This document shows positions 51,522 through 63,690 of a DNA stretch of 64,000 nucleotides, in pieces. Positions within the stretch are counted from its first letter, which is position 1. Each line of letters starts with the position of its first letter. This DNA is from Symsagittifera roscoffensis (Eukaryota > Xenacoelomorpha > Acoela > Convolutidae), in the NCBI RefSeq assembly GCF_963678635.1, contig NC_087068.1, forward strand, positions 37,021,436 through 37,085,435, written 5' to 3'. The translations under genes and the position numbers were made by a program. The notes below the pieces were generated by a model. The model searched no databases, had not been told where the DNA came from, and was given only the letters and a program-made list of their open reading frames with translations.

Positions 51522-53718
51522 ACTAACTAGTCAGTTCTCTGACCACAAACCACTCTACACCATAATTGCCGCCTTTAGCTGCATTAACCTTCCAAAAATA
51601 ACAAATCATCGATATGCTTTCAAACGAGCAGACTGGGACAGCTTAAATTCTTCAATAGAAACTGAACCGTTTATCCCGTACTGCTACAGTAACGTGAACG
51701 AAATTATCCGACAATGGTACGAATGGCTGTGGAAAAAAGTCGAAAAGTTTGTACCTAGAATAACTGAGCATCGATCAAGGTTACAACCCTGGATCACGCC
51801 AGCCACCCTCCACCTCATCAAAAAACTTCAAACAATGAAAAGAAAACCAAAACAAGGTCTCGAAAGACTATTAAAGATCAAAAAACTTGAAAAAGATTTT
51901 CAAAGGTTTTCCGAAGATGACCTAGTGGAATATGAAAAAACCGTCCTAGAAGGAAGAACTTTCAGCAAAATTCAAAAATACCTTAAATGCATACGCAAGA
52001 CGCCAACAATTCCTTTGACGGCCAAAGACGGAAACACTGAATCATCAAATGAAAGAGAAAAATGTGAATTATTCAATGACTATTTCGTCAGCGTGTTTGG
52101 CACAAAAAAAACATCAAACCGGTATCCTATCTCCAAAAAGTGAGCTGAATAGATTTATTGTTGACCAAAGTCAAGTTAGCGAAATAATGAGGCAACTTAA
52201 TGTCAATAAATCAATGGGACACGACAACATTGGCAATCTCATTTTGAAATCATGTCACAAAACTCTAAGCAAATCACTTACCCTTATATTTCAAACCTGC
52301 CTTAACAAAGGAATTTTTCCTGAAATATGGAAAATTTGTGAAGTAAACCCTGTTTTCAAGGAAGGAAGTAAAACCGATGTCAGTTGCTATAGACCAATCA
52401 GCCTACTCTGCTGCTGCTCAAAATTGCTTGAAAAAATAATATTTGACAAGCTCTATACTAAAGTGAAATACAGATTACATAAAAGTCAACATGGATTTCG
52501 AAAGCGTAGATCCGCCACAATTCAACTTCTTCTATTTCTTGACCGAATATACGAATTGAACGATCAACAGGATGCACAAGAACTTGCAGTTCTATACTTG
52601 GATTTTGCCAAGGCATTCGACACTGTACCTCATGATATTCTGCTTACGAAGACAAAAATTTTTGGAATTGGCGGGAAATTGCTGTCATGATATATTCATA
52701 CCTCAACAACAGAAAGCAATGCGTTAAGATTGAAGACTGTAGCTCAACCCTAAAAGAAGTCACCAGTGGAGTTCCGCAAGGTTCAATTCTGGGACCGCTG
52801 CTGTTCTTACTTTTCATAAACGATCTACCTGAATTCATGAATGACACAGACAGTTTTGGGTACGCAGATGACTTTAAGGCCATTCTACTAAATCAAACTT
52901 CCCTTGACACTGCAACTCTGAAAATAGAGAAATGGCTACATGAAAACAAAATGCAACCCCACATCAAAAAATCAACGCTCCTCGGCATCAAAGGTGATTT
53001 AAAAGCTAGTCTCCTGAACAAAATTCTTTCCTCAGTAAACTCACAGCGTGACCTAGGACTGATTGTGTCCAACAAGCTCACATGGAACGAAAATTGCTCT
53101 CGTCGGACTTCCAAAGCAATTAGTGCTCTCTTCCAGATTAAACGAAGTCTGACTATGAAAAGCAGTGTGACAACCAGGCTTAACGCATATACTGGGTATT
53201 TAGTACCCATAGTAACATACGCATCCCAAGCATGGACTACTGGCTGATCGAACATGGAACAACTCGAACGAGTTCAAAAGTTAGCAACAAAATGGATTTT
53301 GGGGACAAGCAAAACTTATACTGAAAGACTGAAGGACCTGAATCTTCTTCCTTTGAACCTATACATGGAAATGCACGACATTTTAATAGTTATAGCCCTG
53401 CTTGAAAATCGTTACGATGTATAAATAGAACGAAAACCATCTGAATCATGCGAAATCACTCGACAGTCATCAAGAGGCGAATTTCAAATCCCAAAAAGCC
53501 GCTTGCAAAGAACGGACGACAATTTTTTCAGACGAGTGAAACATCTATACAACTGTCTTATCCGAGCCTGCCCAACTTTTAGCCTTAGACCAAGCAAAGC
53601 GACTCTGACCTACATATACCAGAAATACTTCAAAAAAATGTACAGTGAAGTCAACAAATGTACATGGAAACTCTTATGCAGATGTGGAAACTGCAATGTT
53701 TACAACAAACTGAGATAA
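51522..53718 (+). pseudogene. ORF2 part 2 of CR1-like LINE: reverse transcriptase
   Basis: Linker 51694-52143, then the frame 52049-52690 with NKSMGHDNIGNLILKSCHK, SCYRPISLL, QHGFRKRRSATIQ and VLYLDFAKAFDTVPHDIL (motif A). The next frame, 52687-53247, has VTSGVPQGSILGPLLF (motif B) and FGYADDFKAI (motif C) intact. The frame then stops at 53248, and the rest (VQKLATKWILGTSK, PLNLYMEMHDIL) is broken. The last frame ends 53718 with a C-rich tail WKLLCRCGNC. Four or more frameshifts or stops. Confidence 0.8.
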
Positions 53719-53819
53719 AACATGGACTGTAAAAGGGGTGAAATTCCCTAGAGCTAATGCTCTGAAGCCTATTCTACTACTACACTACTAAAACCTAAGC
53801 GATGAATCAAAGAGTTGAA

Positions 53820-54450
53820 CTCTACGCAGTGACCAGAAAAAAGATGGTAATTGTGTCACAAGAAGGTACAACTCAAGCGAATCTCCAGCTATGGCGATGT
53901 ATGGTATTGCCATAACCACATTAACTGAATTATCTCAGCACAAAAGTTTCACTCAAATATCGTACGCCGATAATGACTATGCTACAGGCAGTTTCGAGGA
54001 ATTGAATTTTTTTTGATGATTTAAAAGCATAGAGAGACGAGCTTTTGGTATTAAGGTAAGGAAGTGCCATTTGATAAAATCTGATTTTTTATCAAATCAA
54101 AATATATCTTCAAAGAAAAACCAATGAAAATTTTTGATGGCGATTGAGTCCTGGGTTCCGTTTTAGGCGATTAATTGTCCTGTCATCAACATGCGCTGAA
54201 CATAACCGCAAAGCACGCTAAGCTGATTAAGAAAAAAGCACAACATGCATTTTTTTTCAAAATGTTCACAAATCTTTTATCAATGCTGTGCATTAGAAAT
54301 TAGTTTTCACTGCTCAAACAATGCCTCACACTTCTTCTCTGTTTGAGGACACTGAGAACATCTTAGGATTTTTTTTTCATTCCAACTCTCATTAAAAACA
54401 CGGCAAATATTGAAAGTATTCGGTCAAAAAGTGAAGCGATCTATATACGC
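53820..54450 (+). mobile_element. Older restriction-endonuclease-type LINE fragment (subfamily B), left part
   Basis: In broken frames, PAMAMYGIAITTLTEL (about 53888) and YADNDYATGSFEEL (about 53962) are diverged versions of the family words DPLAMAMYGLAIIPL and YADDGNAVGNL. KKKAQHAFFFKMFTNLL follows near 54230. The second catalytic aspartate is N. It is more diverged from L1-L4 than they are from each other. Confidence 0.6.
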
Positions 54451-54474
54451 ATATAATAATAATAATAATAATAA
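54451..54474. repeat. (ATA)n microsatellite, 3' tail of a LINE
   Basis: 'ATATAATAATAATAATAATAATAA'. Read on the minus strand it is (TTA)n at the 3' end of the CR1-like piece, as expected for LINEs that end in short repeats. Confidence 0.85.
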
Positions 54475-55148
54475 ACAAGGATTTAGACATAAAGCCATGG
54501 GGCTAAAATGCCCCGCGTTGGGAGTTTTAAACTGAGTTTTATAGTTTCTTTGAGTTTACACAGCTATTGCAGCAGTTTATTCTCCATGTGCATGGGACAC
54601 TTTCCTCATATTTACTGATGAAATATATCCAGAAAACGTTTTTGAGGCTTGATTTGAGTCTTTCGTATTTCATCGTAAACAGGTCTTCTTCTTCCTGAGT
54701 CTGTAAAATTTTGTTTGCTAGTATAGGTGTTCTGTGCCAGAAATTGCTTTTCGATTTTTCGTAATGATAATTTTTATGTGCTAAGTTATTTTTCGTTGAT
54801 CTTCTTGTTGGGGCTGTAGATTCTTTGAACTGAACAAATTGTCTCCAATGGAAGTTGTATTGGTCGTTTATTATTTTATGAAGCAAGAGAATGTCGTGCA
54901 TTTCGTGGTAGAGAGACAGTGGAAGCAGGTTTAATCTAATCAGTCTGTCTTTATAGTTGATGTTGTTACATGACAGTATCCAACGTGTAGCTTTTCTTTG
55001 GACATCTTCAATAATTTTTAATTCACACTTATTTGCTTTCCATATGGGTGAGCCATATGACACAATTGGGGTTACATATCCACAGTAGGAGTTCAGTTTC
55101 ATTTTTAAGCTCGCTGATTTTGAAATATTTCTTTTAATGAGGCATGGG
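54475..55148 (-). mobile_element. CR1-like LINE, minus strand, 5'-truncated
   Basis: The minus-strand frame to a stop at 54539 carries the RT C-terminal region: KMKLNSYCGYVTPIVSYGS, IIEDVQRKATRWIL, DRLIRLNLLPLSLYHEMHDI, and the C-rich end TWRINCCNSC. It aligns with 58630-59203 of the other CR1-like copy. The true 5' break is near 55148. Beyond it the frame runs through antisense sequence of another LINE. Confidence 0.8.
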
Positions 55149-55325
55149 ATACGAGATGTTTTTGCAAATTTTATGAACAAAGTGTGCTACGAGGTCAAAA
55201 TTTAACGTTTTCAATCCACATGCCCATAAAACAAACATCGTAGATGCCTACAAACGGCATGAAAATTCAAATAAGCTGAAATACAAGCAACGAAATGTTG
55301 ATGTCGAACATGCTCGCTTTAACCC
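55149..55325 (+). mobile_element. Older restriction-endonuclease-type LINE fragment (subfamily B), right part
   Basis: IRDVFANFMNKVCYEV (from 'ATACGAGATGTTTTTGC') and then NVFNPHAHKT and DAYKRHENSNKLKYKQRN match the endonuclease region of L3 and L4 (EIRDTFANLMNEVCHDVEIE; FNPHAKTSRKLHKDAYKYH). It is probably the continuation of 53820-54450, with the CR1-like piece lying between and the CCHC region lost. Confidence 0.65.
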
Positions 55326-55339
55326 TCTAATATTTGCAT

Positions 55340-55822
55340 CATTAAAACTGACAAAATTAGACAAAAAATCGAACTTGCTTTGAAAAAGTTGGCAACACTT
55401 GAATCAAGAGTAAGTGAACTTTTAAACGAAGATAAAAAAGAATTTGAACACTTAGTTTTCGAAAATGGAACATTTTCACAAATACAAAAGGATTCTAAGA
55501 GTATTCAAAAATCATCTCAACTTTCCTCAGAAATGTACTTAAATGATCAGATCGCTGTCACCGATAAAGAAAAAGCCCAACTCTTTAATGAGTTCTTTCA
55601 ATCAGTCTTTACTAATTCGGATTATCAAAGAACCTCCGATAACTCCAAACCATCAAAAGTAGATAAACTCCATTTTACAAGAGAGGAAGTGCAAACTACA
55701 CTTGAGAACTTGTGTATTGGGAAAGCAAAGGGTCCTGACGGTCTAGGAAATCTACCTCTTAAAAGTTTTGCTAAATACTTGGCTCCTTCACTGACACTAG
55801 TCTTCAACATAACTCGTCCCTA
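55340..55822 (+). mobile_element. CR1-like LINE (second copy), left part before nested insertion
   Basis: The frame 55380-55823 has the RT leader: KKLATLESRVSELLNEDKKE, EKAQLFNEFFQSVFT, and GKAKGPDGLGNLPLKS. It stops being CR1-like at SLTLVFNIT. The natural continuation (PSLWKLSILIPMFKNGD) is found at 57840, after 2.0 kb of a different LINE. Confidence 0.85.
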
Positions 55823-57833
55823 AAAAACGAACTCATGTCGCTCGGTTCGAACTACCAACTCTGCTTAGGACAAAAATGTGGCATTGAATATGCGATCCAC
55901 ACGCTAAGAGATCAATACAGCAAAACTTCCGCCGATGCTGTTTTACTGATCCATGCCGAAAACGCTTTTAACCCGCTGAACCGAAAGCTGGCATTGAAAA
56001 ACATCGAAAATGCCTGCCCTTTTCTTTTAACAGCGATTAAGAACTCCAACTCCAATCCATCTAAACTGTTCGTTAACAAAAAAAAACAATCTATTCTGAA
56101 GAAGGGACAACCCAGGGGGATCCACTAGCAATGGCCATGTACGGTCTAGCTATAATACCCCACATAAAACTTTTATCAGAAGACGATGTAACCCAGAAAT
56201 GGTACGCAGACGACGGAAACGCAGTCGGTAAATTAAGCAATCTACGAACCGTCCTCGATAAAATTGTATCACGGTAAATTTTTCGGCTACCACGTGAAGG
56301 CATCCAAATGCCAACTCATTGTCAAGGATGAAAAATCTTCGCAAATACAGGAATCACTATGAAGGCAGGAGCCCGAGTGCTTGGTTCAGTTATAGGAGCA
56401 GAATCTGAATGTAAAAAGTTCCTCGAATTTCGACAGAATGAGCAAATCGAAATTTTGAAAAAACTAACAAAAATTGCCAAAACCTCCCCTCAAAACGTTT
56501 ATGCCTGCTATACCAAAGGAGTTCAAGAAAAGCTTTCATTTCTTGCTAGGACAACGCCTAACACTATGGAAAACGTAGAAATAAGTGAAAATATTATCAA
56601 AGAAGAATTATTACCTAACCTAGTCGGTAAAGACACTTTAAACCCCCAGTTCCGTGAGATATCTTCCTTACCCCTTAAAATGGGCGGACTTAACATCAAC
56701 CTGCCATCCGATCATGAAAGCTACCTATAATGGTCTAAGGAAACATCACTAGTACTGGAATCTCAAGATCCTATTACAGCAGTAACACAGCAAGAAAAAA
56801 ATATGTACGAAAATCAAAAATTGAAAACTCATAGAACAAATCGAAAAAAAACAAACCTCATTAACTCCTTGAATGAAACAGATAATTACGCAATCGACCT
56901 GGCCTCTGAAAAGGGAGCCTCTAACTGGCTAAATGCTTTACCACTGAGCCGATACAACTTCAACCTAAATAAATCAGAATTCAGAGATGGTTTACTTAAG
57001 ATACTGATGGGAACCAATCAAAACCCCACTCTTATGTGCATGTAGAGCTAATTTTAACGTGACACATACGCTTCACTGTGCAAAGGGTGGTTACACACAC
57101 ACAAGACACAATGAAATTAGAGACACATTCGCCAACCTCATGAACGAGGTTTGCCATGACGTCGAGATTGAGCCGAAACTTCAGCCGTTGCAAGGCGAAA
57201 GCTTTGTCAACAATTCAACTACAACTGAAGATGAGGCACGACTTGACATTAAGGCAAACGGACTCTGGGGTTCACGATTCAGCCGAGCTTTCTTTGATGT
57301 GAAAATTTTCAACCCCCATGCCAAAACATCGCGAAAACTGCATAAGGATGCATACAAATACCACAACGCTGAAGAACTCCAAATATCAGCAAAGAATTTT
57401 AAACGTAGAGCCGAGTACCTTCTGAGCGCTAATTTTTGGATGCACCGATTGCGCTGCTCCAACAGCCACGTGGACGATGCAGCGATTAGCCGAAAAACTA
57501 AGTGAAAAAAGACAAGAAAGCTATCCAGAATCTATAAACTACATAAGAACTAAAATAAGCTTCGCGCTCCTGAGGAGCTCTATACTTATATAAGGGGGTG
57601 CAGATCGCTACGCAAAGTTCAATTTATCGACAACTCCATAAGCGCTATTGTAGAGGAAGGACGGCTAAGATAAATTAACTTTACGACGATGCATTTAATG
57701 CTGATTTATGACTTCATTGCTGATATATATGCATTTTTGTATCGCTGGTATGGCCCTATCCAGCTTGTTCACTTACCGTAACTAAACGCAAGGGACCCTT
57801 TTGTAATTTAGTTTTTTTAATTGGTAGTAAACA
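55823..57833 (+). mobile_element. Restriction-endonuclease-type LINE L4, 5'-truncated, nested in a CR1-like LINE
   Basis: Starts inside the RT (LKNELMSLGSNYQLCLGQKC) and has DAVLLIHAENAFNPLNRKLAL, EGTTQGDPLAMAMYGLAIIP across a frameshift near 56100, and an intact WYADDGNAVGKL (WYADD at 56200-56214). Thumb 56359-56730. SNWLNALPLSRYNFNLNKSE at 56920. THTLHCAKGGYTHTRHNE at 57062. EDEARLDIKANGLW..FFDVKIFNP at about 57230-57315 is intact in the long frame 57059-57505. The coding end is at TAA 57671-57673, with the 3' tail to 'TTTAGTTTTTTT' at about 57821. This copy best preserves the endonuclease-like block. Confidence 0.85.
57059..57505 (+). pseudogene. CCHC remnant and restriction-like endonuclease region of L4
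   Basis: A 148-codon open frame: THTLHCAKGG (last H and C of the knuckle; the first cysteines lie upstream across a stop near 57043), RHNEIRDTFANLMNEVCHDV, EPKLQPLQGESF, then DEARLDIKANGLWGSRFSRA and FFDVKIFNPHAKTSRK, and AYKYHNAEELQISAKNFKRR. The acidic D-I and F-F-D-V pair, 14 residues apart, followed by a basic stretch, fits the catalytic layout of R2-type LINE endonucleases. This is a motif judgement only. Confidence 0.55.
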
Positions 57834-59280
57834 TGTCTACCCTTCCTTATGGAAATTGAGTATCCTGATACCAATGTTTAAAAACGGAGACAAACCAGAC
57901 ATTTCAAATTATCGTCTCATTGCGCTCATGGCGTGCCTCTCAAAAGTTCTTGAAACATTAATTTTCGAAAAACTATACGTAGCCATTGGACTTAATATCT
58001 GCAAAGAACAACATGGATTCACCAAATGTAAATCCACAATGACTCAAATGATCTTATATCTCAGTGAAATAGTTGACAACTTCGAATCTCCAACACTGAC
58101 TGCTCTATACCTCGACTTCGAAAAGGCGTTCGACAAGGTCAGTCATGAAAAATTAATAGAAAAATTGCAAAATAATGGCATTACTGGAGGAGCTTTGGAG
58201 CTGCTTGAAAGGTCGAAAACACCTCGAAGTCAAAAGTGGAGTTCCACAAGGCTCAGTACTGGGTCCTCTGTTCTTCATAATCTTTATAAATGATCTCCCA
58301 GAGTGTATCATGTCAAGTTGTTTCGGATACGCGGATGATTATAAAGTTATTGCCACCAGCACGATCACTCTACAAATTGACGCGACTAGGATATGGAAAT
58401 GGTGTAGCCAGAATTTGATGACATTAAACATCAGCAATTGTAAAACGCTAAATTTAAAAGGAAACGGAAGTATTTCAATGAATGGCAAGACACTTAGACA
58501 AACACAGAAGGAAAAAGATTTTGGAATAATTGTATCGAACGACTTGACATGGACTGCAAACGCCGAAAGAAGATGTGAGAAAGCAATCGAAGTTTTTTTC
58601 ACTATAAAACAAAACATCGCTAATGGTACAAGTTGGATTGCGAAAAAGAATCTTTACCGGAGCTACATTGTCCCAGTCATTTCATACGGTGCAATTCTTT
58701 GGAAACCAAATAAATCAGAATTGAGAATGATAGAAAACCTTCAGGAAAAAGCTTCGAAGTGGATCCTTGGTACCAATAAATTAGACTATAAAGATAGATT
58801 AAAACGACTTTCGAAACTACCACTACCCTTGTATCACGAAATGCACGTTCTTTTGACATTTGTCGACATAGTGAAAGACAGGTATAATATTGAGTGGGAA
58901 TCTTTTGTTCAAGTACAATACAAATCAGAACAAAACACGAGAGCTCAGGAATTGAAGTTCTATAAAAAACGAATTCTATTGAAGAAGAAACAAGAAGGTG
59001 GCTTTTGGACAAGAGGTACATTCCTAGCAAACACAGTTGCACAAAAGATAGGGATTAATCTTGACGAATTGGAAAATCCAAAAGACAAAATCGCGGAAGT
59101 TTACAAAAACTATTTTGTCAATAAATATAATCTCGAAGATATATGCTCCTGGAGACTGACATGCAATTGTCAGAACTGCAGAAATCAACACAAACTCAAA
59201 TGAACTTTGGAAAACTGGAACTCGGGAATATCTCCCCTGGGTGCTACCCTAAATTCTGTTTTATTATGATTATTATTATA
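57834..59280 (+). mobile_element. CR1-like LINE (second copy), right part after nested insertion
   Basis: Resumes at YPSLWKLSILIPMFKNGDKP and continues with KEQHGFTKCKSTMTQM and LYLDFEKAFDKVSHEKLIEK. A frameshift near 58210 leads into the long open frame 58175-59203 with VKSGVPQGSVLGPLFF, FGYADDYKVIATST and LRMIENLQEKASKWILG, ending in a C-rich tail CSWRLTCNCQNC. After the stop come about 50 bp and then a TTATTA-type microsatellite (59252-59285), which marks the 3' end. Confidence 0.85.
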
Positions 59281-59285
59281 AATAT

Positions 59286-60556
59286 ATATAATAGTTTTTT
59301 TACTGACTTGATCAATTTGTAAAATGCTGGAAATGCCCTTACCAGATTACACGTGGACCGCCTTCACGCTGGAGGGAGCTTACTGATAAACTTTTTCATT
59401 TAAAATTTCATAGATGTATGATTTCATCTGATTACAAAATAACCAAATCATTTTGTTCCGGTTTTTCCGTTGCTGAGTTCTAGAAAGATTTGCACTAAAC
59501 TATAAGAGGTTAAATGTATGTTCGTCTTGATTTCTAAATTTCAGCTTAAATTTGCGAAATAGTGGAATTTTGGTTTGATAATTTATTGACCATAGTCTTT
59601 TCTTATATCACTAGTTGTGGAAGCTACGTTTTGCATCGGTGATGAATTATTTGGCTTGTTTGTTCTCCGCAGAGCTTATGTTGGAGTTAGATTTTTTGGA
59701 ATGTTGCAGTATGTTATTCAAAATGTTGCAATTGCTCTAGTGTTTGGAATGATAGAACGATAAATTTGTTAATTTTAAAAAAATTTATAAAAAGGTAAAA
59801 ATTTGTCGAACGGTAGAAAAATGATTTCTCTTCGTCCCAATTTTTTTATTGGAGATTTTATCAAATTAACATCCTCACCTTACATAACTGAAATGGATCG
59901 TGTGTCAATCCATTGAGATGGATCTAGTTCATGGAAAAGGATTATCTTCAGCGGATATGTAAACAAATTTCTTGCTCTTGCAAAAATCGATTTTGGAAAA
60001 AAAAATACTGTAACTTGTTTTTAATAATGCTGAGCGGTAATTCAAACAAGAGTGGATCTGAAATTGGAATCTTTTTGTAGCGATCAATCATGATTCAGTT
60101 TTTGTTTAGTCTCCCTGCTAAAACAATCGAGAGCAACCCCCTAGCACGAAAGCAGGTTCATTAGGCGTATCTATGATAATTTTGAAGCGGCTGAAAATAA
60201 TAATAATTAAAAAAAAAACATGATGCCTCAAAAAAATTATTGCGTTCGCAAGAACAGGTCAATTGCTACCAGGTAGTAGAATTTTCCTATTAAAAACGTT
60301 CTCGTGACTTATCTCGCAAACTGGTTGAATGTTTACTGCACGAAGCGTTTTTACCCTTGCGATAGATAAGCAAGGATACTGCAATCTAGTACTTGACTTA
60401 TAGCCCCGTAAATAAATTTGTTCACAGGACTCGTCCATCTTCTGGAGACTCATCCATCTCCTTTTTTGTCTTTTTTTTTTGGCTTAGTAGGTTTGGGCTT
60501 ATTTTATATCGACTTGGTGGACTCACACGGCTTTGCTTGATAACCGAACAGTTTTT
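59286..60556. other. Spacer, no gene seen
   Basis: AT-rich. No coding, RNA or repeat signal is recognised. Confidence 0.5.
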
Positions 60557-60579
60557 TGTGTGATTGTGTGTGTGTGTGT
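60557..60579. repeat. (TG)n microsatellite
   Basis: 'TTTGTGTGATTGTGTGTGTGTGTGTT', imperfect TG repeat. Confidence 0.8.
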
Positions 60580-60689
60580 TCATAGGGAAGAGGGAGTTAG
60601 CATTTTTTTTGGTTTCGAATTTTTTTTCCGTATGAAGGGTTTTTTTTTACCGCTTGGTAATTATAAATTCAAATTCAATCAACTATACG

Positions 60690-60845
60690 TCACATCTGGC
60701 GTAAAGATAACACAACTGCTCGTGACGGCAAAAGCCTGTAGTTCTCGAACAGGTCGCGTTTGAATCCGAACGCGAGTTGTTTTTTGCAAACTAGAGTTTT
60801 TGGGCTTTTTTCGGATTATCGTCCGTCACTTAATTTCTGTCGGCT
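60690..60845 (+). mobile_element. tRNA-derived SINE
   Basis: 'TCTGGCGTAAAGAT' (60695-60708) is an A-box like the one at 39771. 'GTGACGGCAAAAGCC' recalls the shared 'GACGGCAAAGG'. 'GCGTTTGAATCCG' (60756-60768) is a B-box. The tail 'TTTTTTGCAAACTAGAGTTTTTGGGCTTTTTTCGGATTATCGTCCGTC..TGTCGGCTTAGTTCC' matches the element at 39762-39900. Confidence 0.65.
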
Positions 60846-60887
60846 TAGTTCCCGTAGCTTGACTTTTTAAGGTTCAGTTTTCTTTCA

Positions 60888-61165
60888 AGGTGCTGCAACA
60901 CCTATGCTTGAGACAACGAAGCCCGAGATGTTGATTCCAGTCGTTATCAATTTTTCTTGCAAGCTGAAAATTGTCGGCTAGCTTAGATTATAAACTACTC
61001 TGCTTATTTTTGTCGGCTTAGTTCCACAAAGGACTTCGTTGAGAATTCGGCTTCATTGTATTATTCTGAAAGCTCGTTGTAAGTTCTCTAATGGTGCACG
61101 TAATTTTTGGCCATTTTTTTCCATCTGATTTTAATCGCAGGCATTCATTCAGCTCAGCTTCTTTT
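60888..61165 (+). mobile_element. tRNA-derived SINE fragment plus dispersed tail repeat
   Basis: 'CTATGCTTGAGACAACGAAGCCCGAGATGTTGATTCCAGTCG' matches the middle and B-box region of 44600-44640, with a damaged B-box. It is followed by 'TTTTTGTCGGCTTAGTTCCACAAAGGACTT', the repeat shared with 49165. Confidence 0.55.
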
Positions 61166-63690
61166 ATGTGTTTTAACATGATTACATTGAAATAACCATT
61201 TTATTCAAAGTTTGTTGTTGTTTTTTCTCGTATAATTAATCCCTCCAAATCAGAACAAATTTTTGGATTATTTTTTCGCTTTTTAAAGGTTTTGTGAATT
61301 TAGTTATATTGGCTTAGTCAACTCAAATTGCAAGGTTTAAAGACTAGTAGGGTTTTTGCATGTGTTGGCTTCGCGCCCCAGTTATGTCAGTTTAAGTGCC
61401 GCATTGTAAATTTCAGTTTTAAATTTCCGCTTTGTAAATTTTGTGATGCAGCTCTTCTACTTTTTTCGCGACACGGTGTTCTCCAAATGAACTTCCATCT
61501 GACGCAAGTGTTGAAAAAAATTCTAGATATAGTTTTTGCGATATTTTTAAAACAAGGATTTCGTCGTATTTTAGTCGGCTAGCTTGCTTTGCTATGCTTG
61601 TATCTATCGGGGTGACTTGGAGCTCTGCTTAACTGAATGAGTTACAATGTATTTTTTCCTATTATTTTAAACAGTGTTTTTTCTACCCCTCAGGTCAGTA
61701 AAAAATAAAAATGTTTTTATGGTTTGTATCAGCTTACATACTGTGCTCTTGCAAAGTATGAGAAAATAAAATTCTCCAAGTATTAAAACATTTTCTACAA
61801 AATATAACTGACTACCAAATTTGAAAAGGCGAAAAGGCATATGTAACGCCCACTAAGAGGCAACCCTCTACAGTATCCAACATTAATATATTAGATCACA
61901 ATAATTTACTTCTTGGAAATCTATTTATCGACATAACCTATTTCTAAAATTTCAGTATTGAGAAATTTGAAAACTAGAAACTAATGGACAACACGAAGAA
62001 AATGAATATAAGAGAAAAACGGAAGAACAAAAAAGAAAGAGATTTTTTCAAATATTGCAAACCAGCGTTATCCTGTAACTCTTAAAATTCCGAGGTCCGG
62101 TTCATTAGTCGTACACCTCTGACATTATGTCTGACGCGCGAGTACATTTTGAAAACTTGTGTAAAAAAATGAAAAAAACTGCGATATTTCGAAAACCAGA
62201 AACTTGTGGCTTTTTTTGACTGGCTGTGTCTCAACCGGGTGTTTTAAATACTGTCTCAAATTTTAAAGATACCAGTAATGAAGAAGAAGTTTTTTCGTTA
62301 AACTAATTAAGTATTTGCGAAGCTCGTAGTGATGTATTTGCCTTCATATTTGTTTCTTAGTGTTATAAATCTTGTTTGGTGTTGATAATGAACTCTGCAA
62401 TTTTGCTTTTTTTTTGCTGAAGCTTGCAAAAGGTTCCTTCGTCATTACGTGATAATAGTACAGGGAAGTTTTATTTAGCAGGGTGTTTAAGTCTGCTGAA
62501 CGTTGAAAAAGTTCCTGTCTATCCATATCTATTCAAGTTTGTGCTGACGTTCAATTTAGGTTTTCAATTTTCTGCCAAATTTTCTTTGCCTTTATCGCTT
62601 TGTTCAGTTTTGTGGCTGTTAAAAGCTCTACAGGTTTTTTCTTTCTACTCTGAATGCACTATCTTTGTTTTTTTTTTCGCAGTAGCAATTGGATATTTGT
62701 TTCCTTGCTATCTATGCGCTATTATTGTTTGTGCTCTGGGTTGTTTTTTTTTTCCTCCAGGCAGATTTCGACTTTTAAACTATCAGTTTGATGAAATTTT
62801 TCATACAGTCTGAAAAATATTGATGCCCTGAGCTCAATGTTAGAAGGATATTTAATCTGCTTTTTTGTAAAGTTATTTGAGAAATTTAATTTGTTTAATT
62901 ACCTCATCATATTTTCCGTGCTCATAACCCTAGGCCAGAATTAATACGGTTGATGAATCTTTCCAAATTGAATTAAGGCAAGCAAATATGTCCTATTAAT
63001 TTGTTATTAGATGCAAAATGTATCACATTGTACTTAACACAAGGGATAAAAAACGAGATCAATTTTTTTATCATGAATTTTTAATCAATATTATAAACCA
63101 AAAACTACTTCATTGATGTTAAAGAGCCGTTGGAACTTTCAGGGCTTCGGCCTGGTGCAATCATTGTTGTTGTTAATGTAAATATTTTTTACTGTTTAGT
63201 ATCTTACAACACAATGTTTTTGCATCCCCTTAGCAGTGTTCAGCAAAACGAACTCACATTTTCTGTCATAATCATTTTTTTATCACGAAAAAAGACTAGT
63301 TAATTGAAAAGTAACTGTATTTGAAAATGTTTATTTTTTGGTACATGATAATTGCGACGGCAGTTTTTAATGAGGTCTCTTTTTGCTTAAAACAAAGTTT
63401 CTCTGTCTTTGATGAATATTTTAAGTTAGTTTCAAATGTATATACACTACAACGCTTCCTGTTGAGCCATAATTTAATTCTACCTTCAGGGCTTCAACAT
63501 TGCCATTCTGCAGTTGGTATTTCAGCCTGTCTAAACCAATGGTGCGTGGTTCTATTGTTATACCAATAAAATGTGGATTGAACATTAGCTTCGGGCTTAC
63601 CACCCTTTTGCGCCGTCATTTTTGAATAATATTAGCCAAATATGCCTCCAAATGGCATTAGGGTGAAATTGTGTTATGGGTTGGCGCGCA
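61166..63690. other. Spacer, no gene seen
   Basis: T-rich sequence. Open frames at 61328-61582, 62424-62813 and 63321-63569 are rich in F, L and S from T-runs and have no recognisable domain, so they are not called. Confidence 0.45.

Larger units (their letters stand above)
49749..53790 (+). mobile_element. CR1-like non-LTR retrotransposon (LINE), near full length
   Basis: Consists of the 41 bp leader repeats, ORF1 (to 50873), ORF2 (50883-53718, frameshifted) and a 3' end at a degenerate TAC-type microsatellite ('TTCTACTACTACACTACTAAAA', about 53772-53793). AP-endonuclease plus RT without RNase H, a two-ORF layout and a PHD-bearing ORF1 fit the CR1/L2/Daphne-like group. Relatives lie at 54475-55148 (minus) and 55340-59280. 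Confidence 0.8.

Noticed and set aside
62424-62813. 129-codon frame as a membrane protein
   Set aside because: Its hydrophobicity comes from T-runs (F and L codons). There is no domain or start context, and the surrounding sequence has the same composition.
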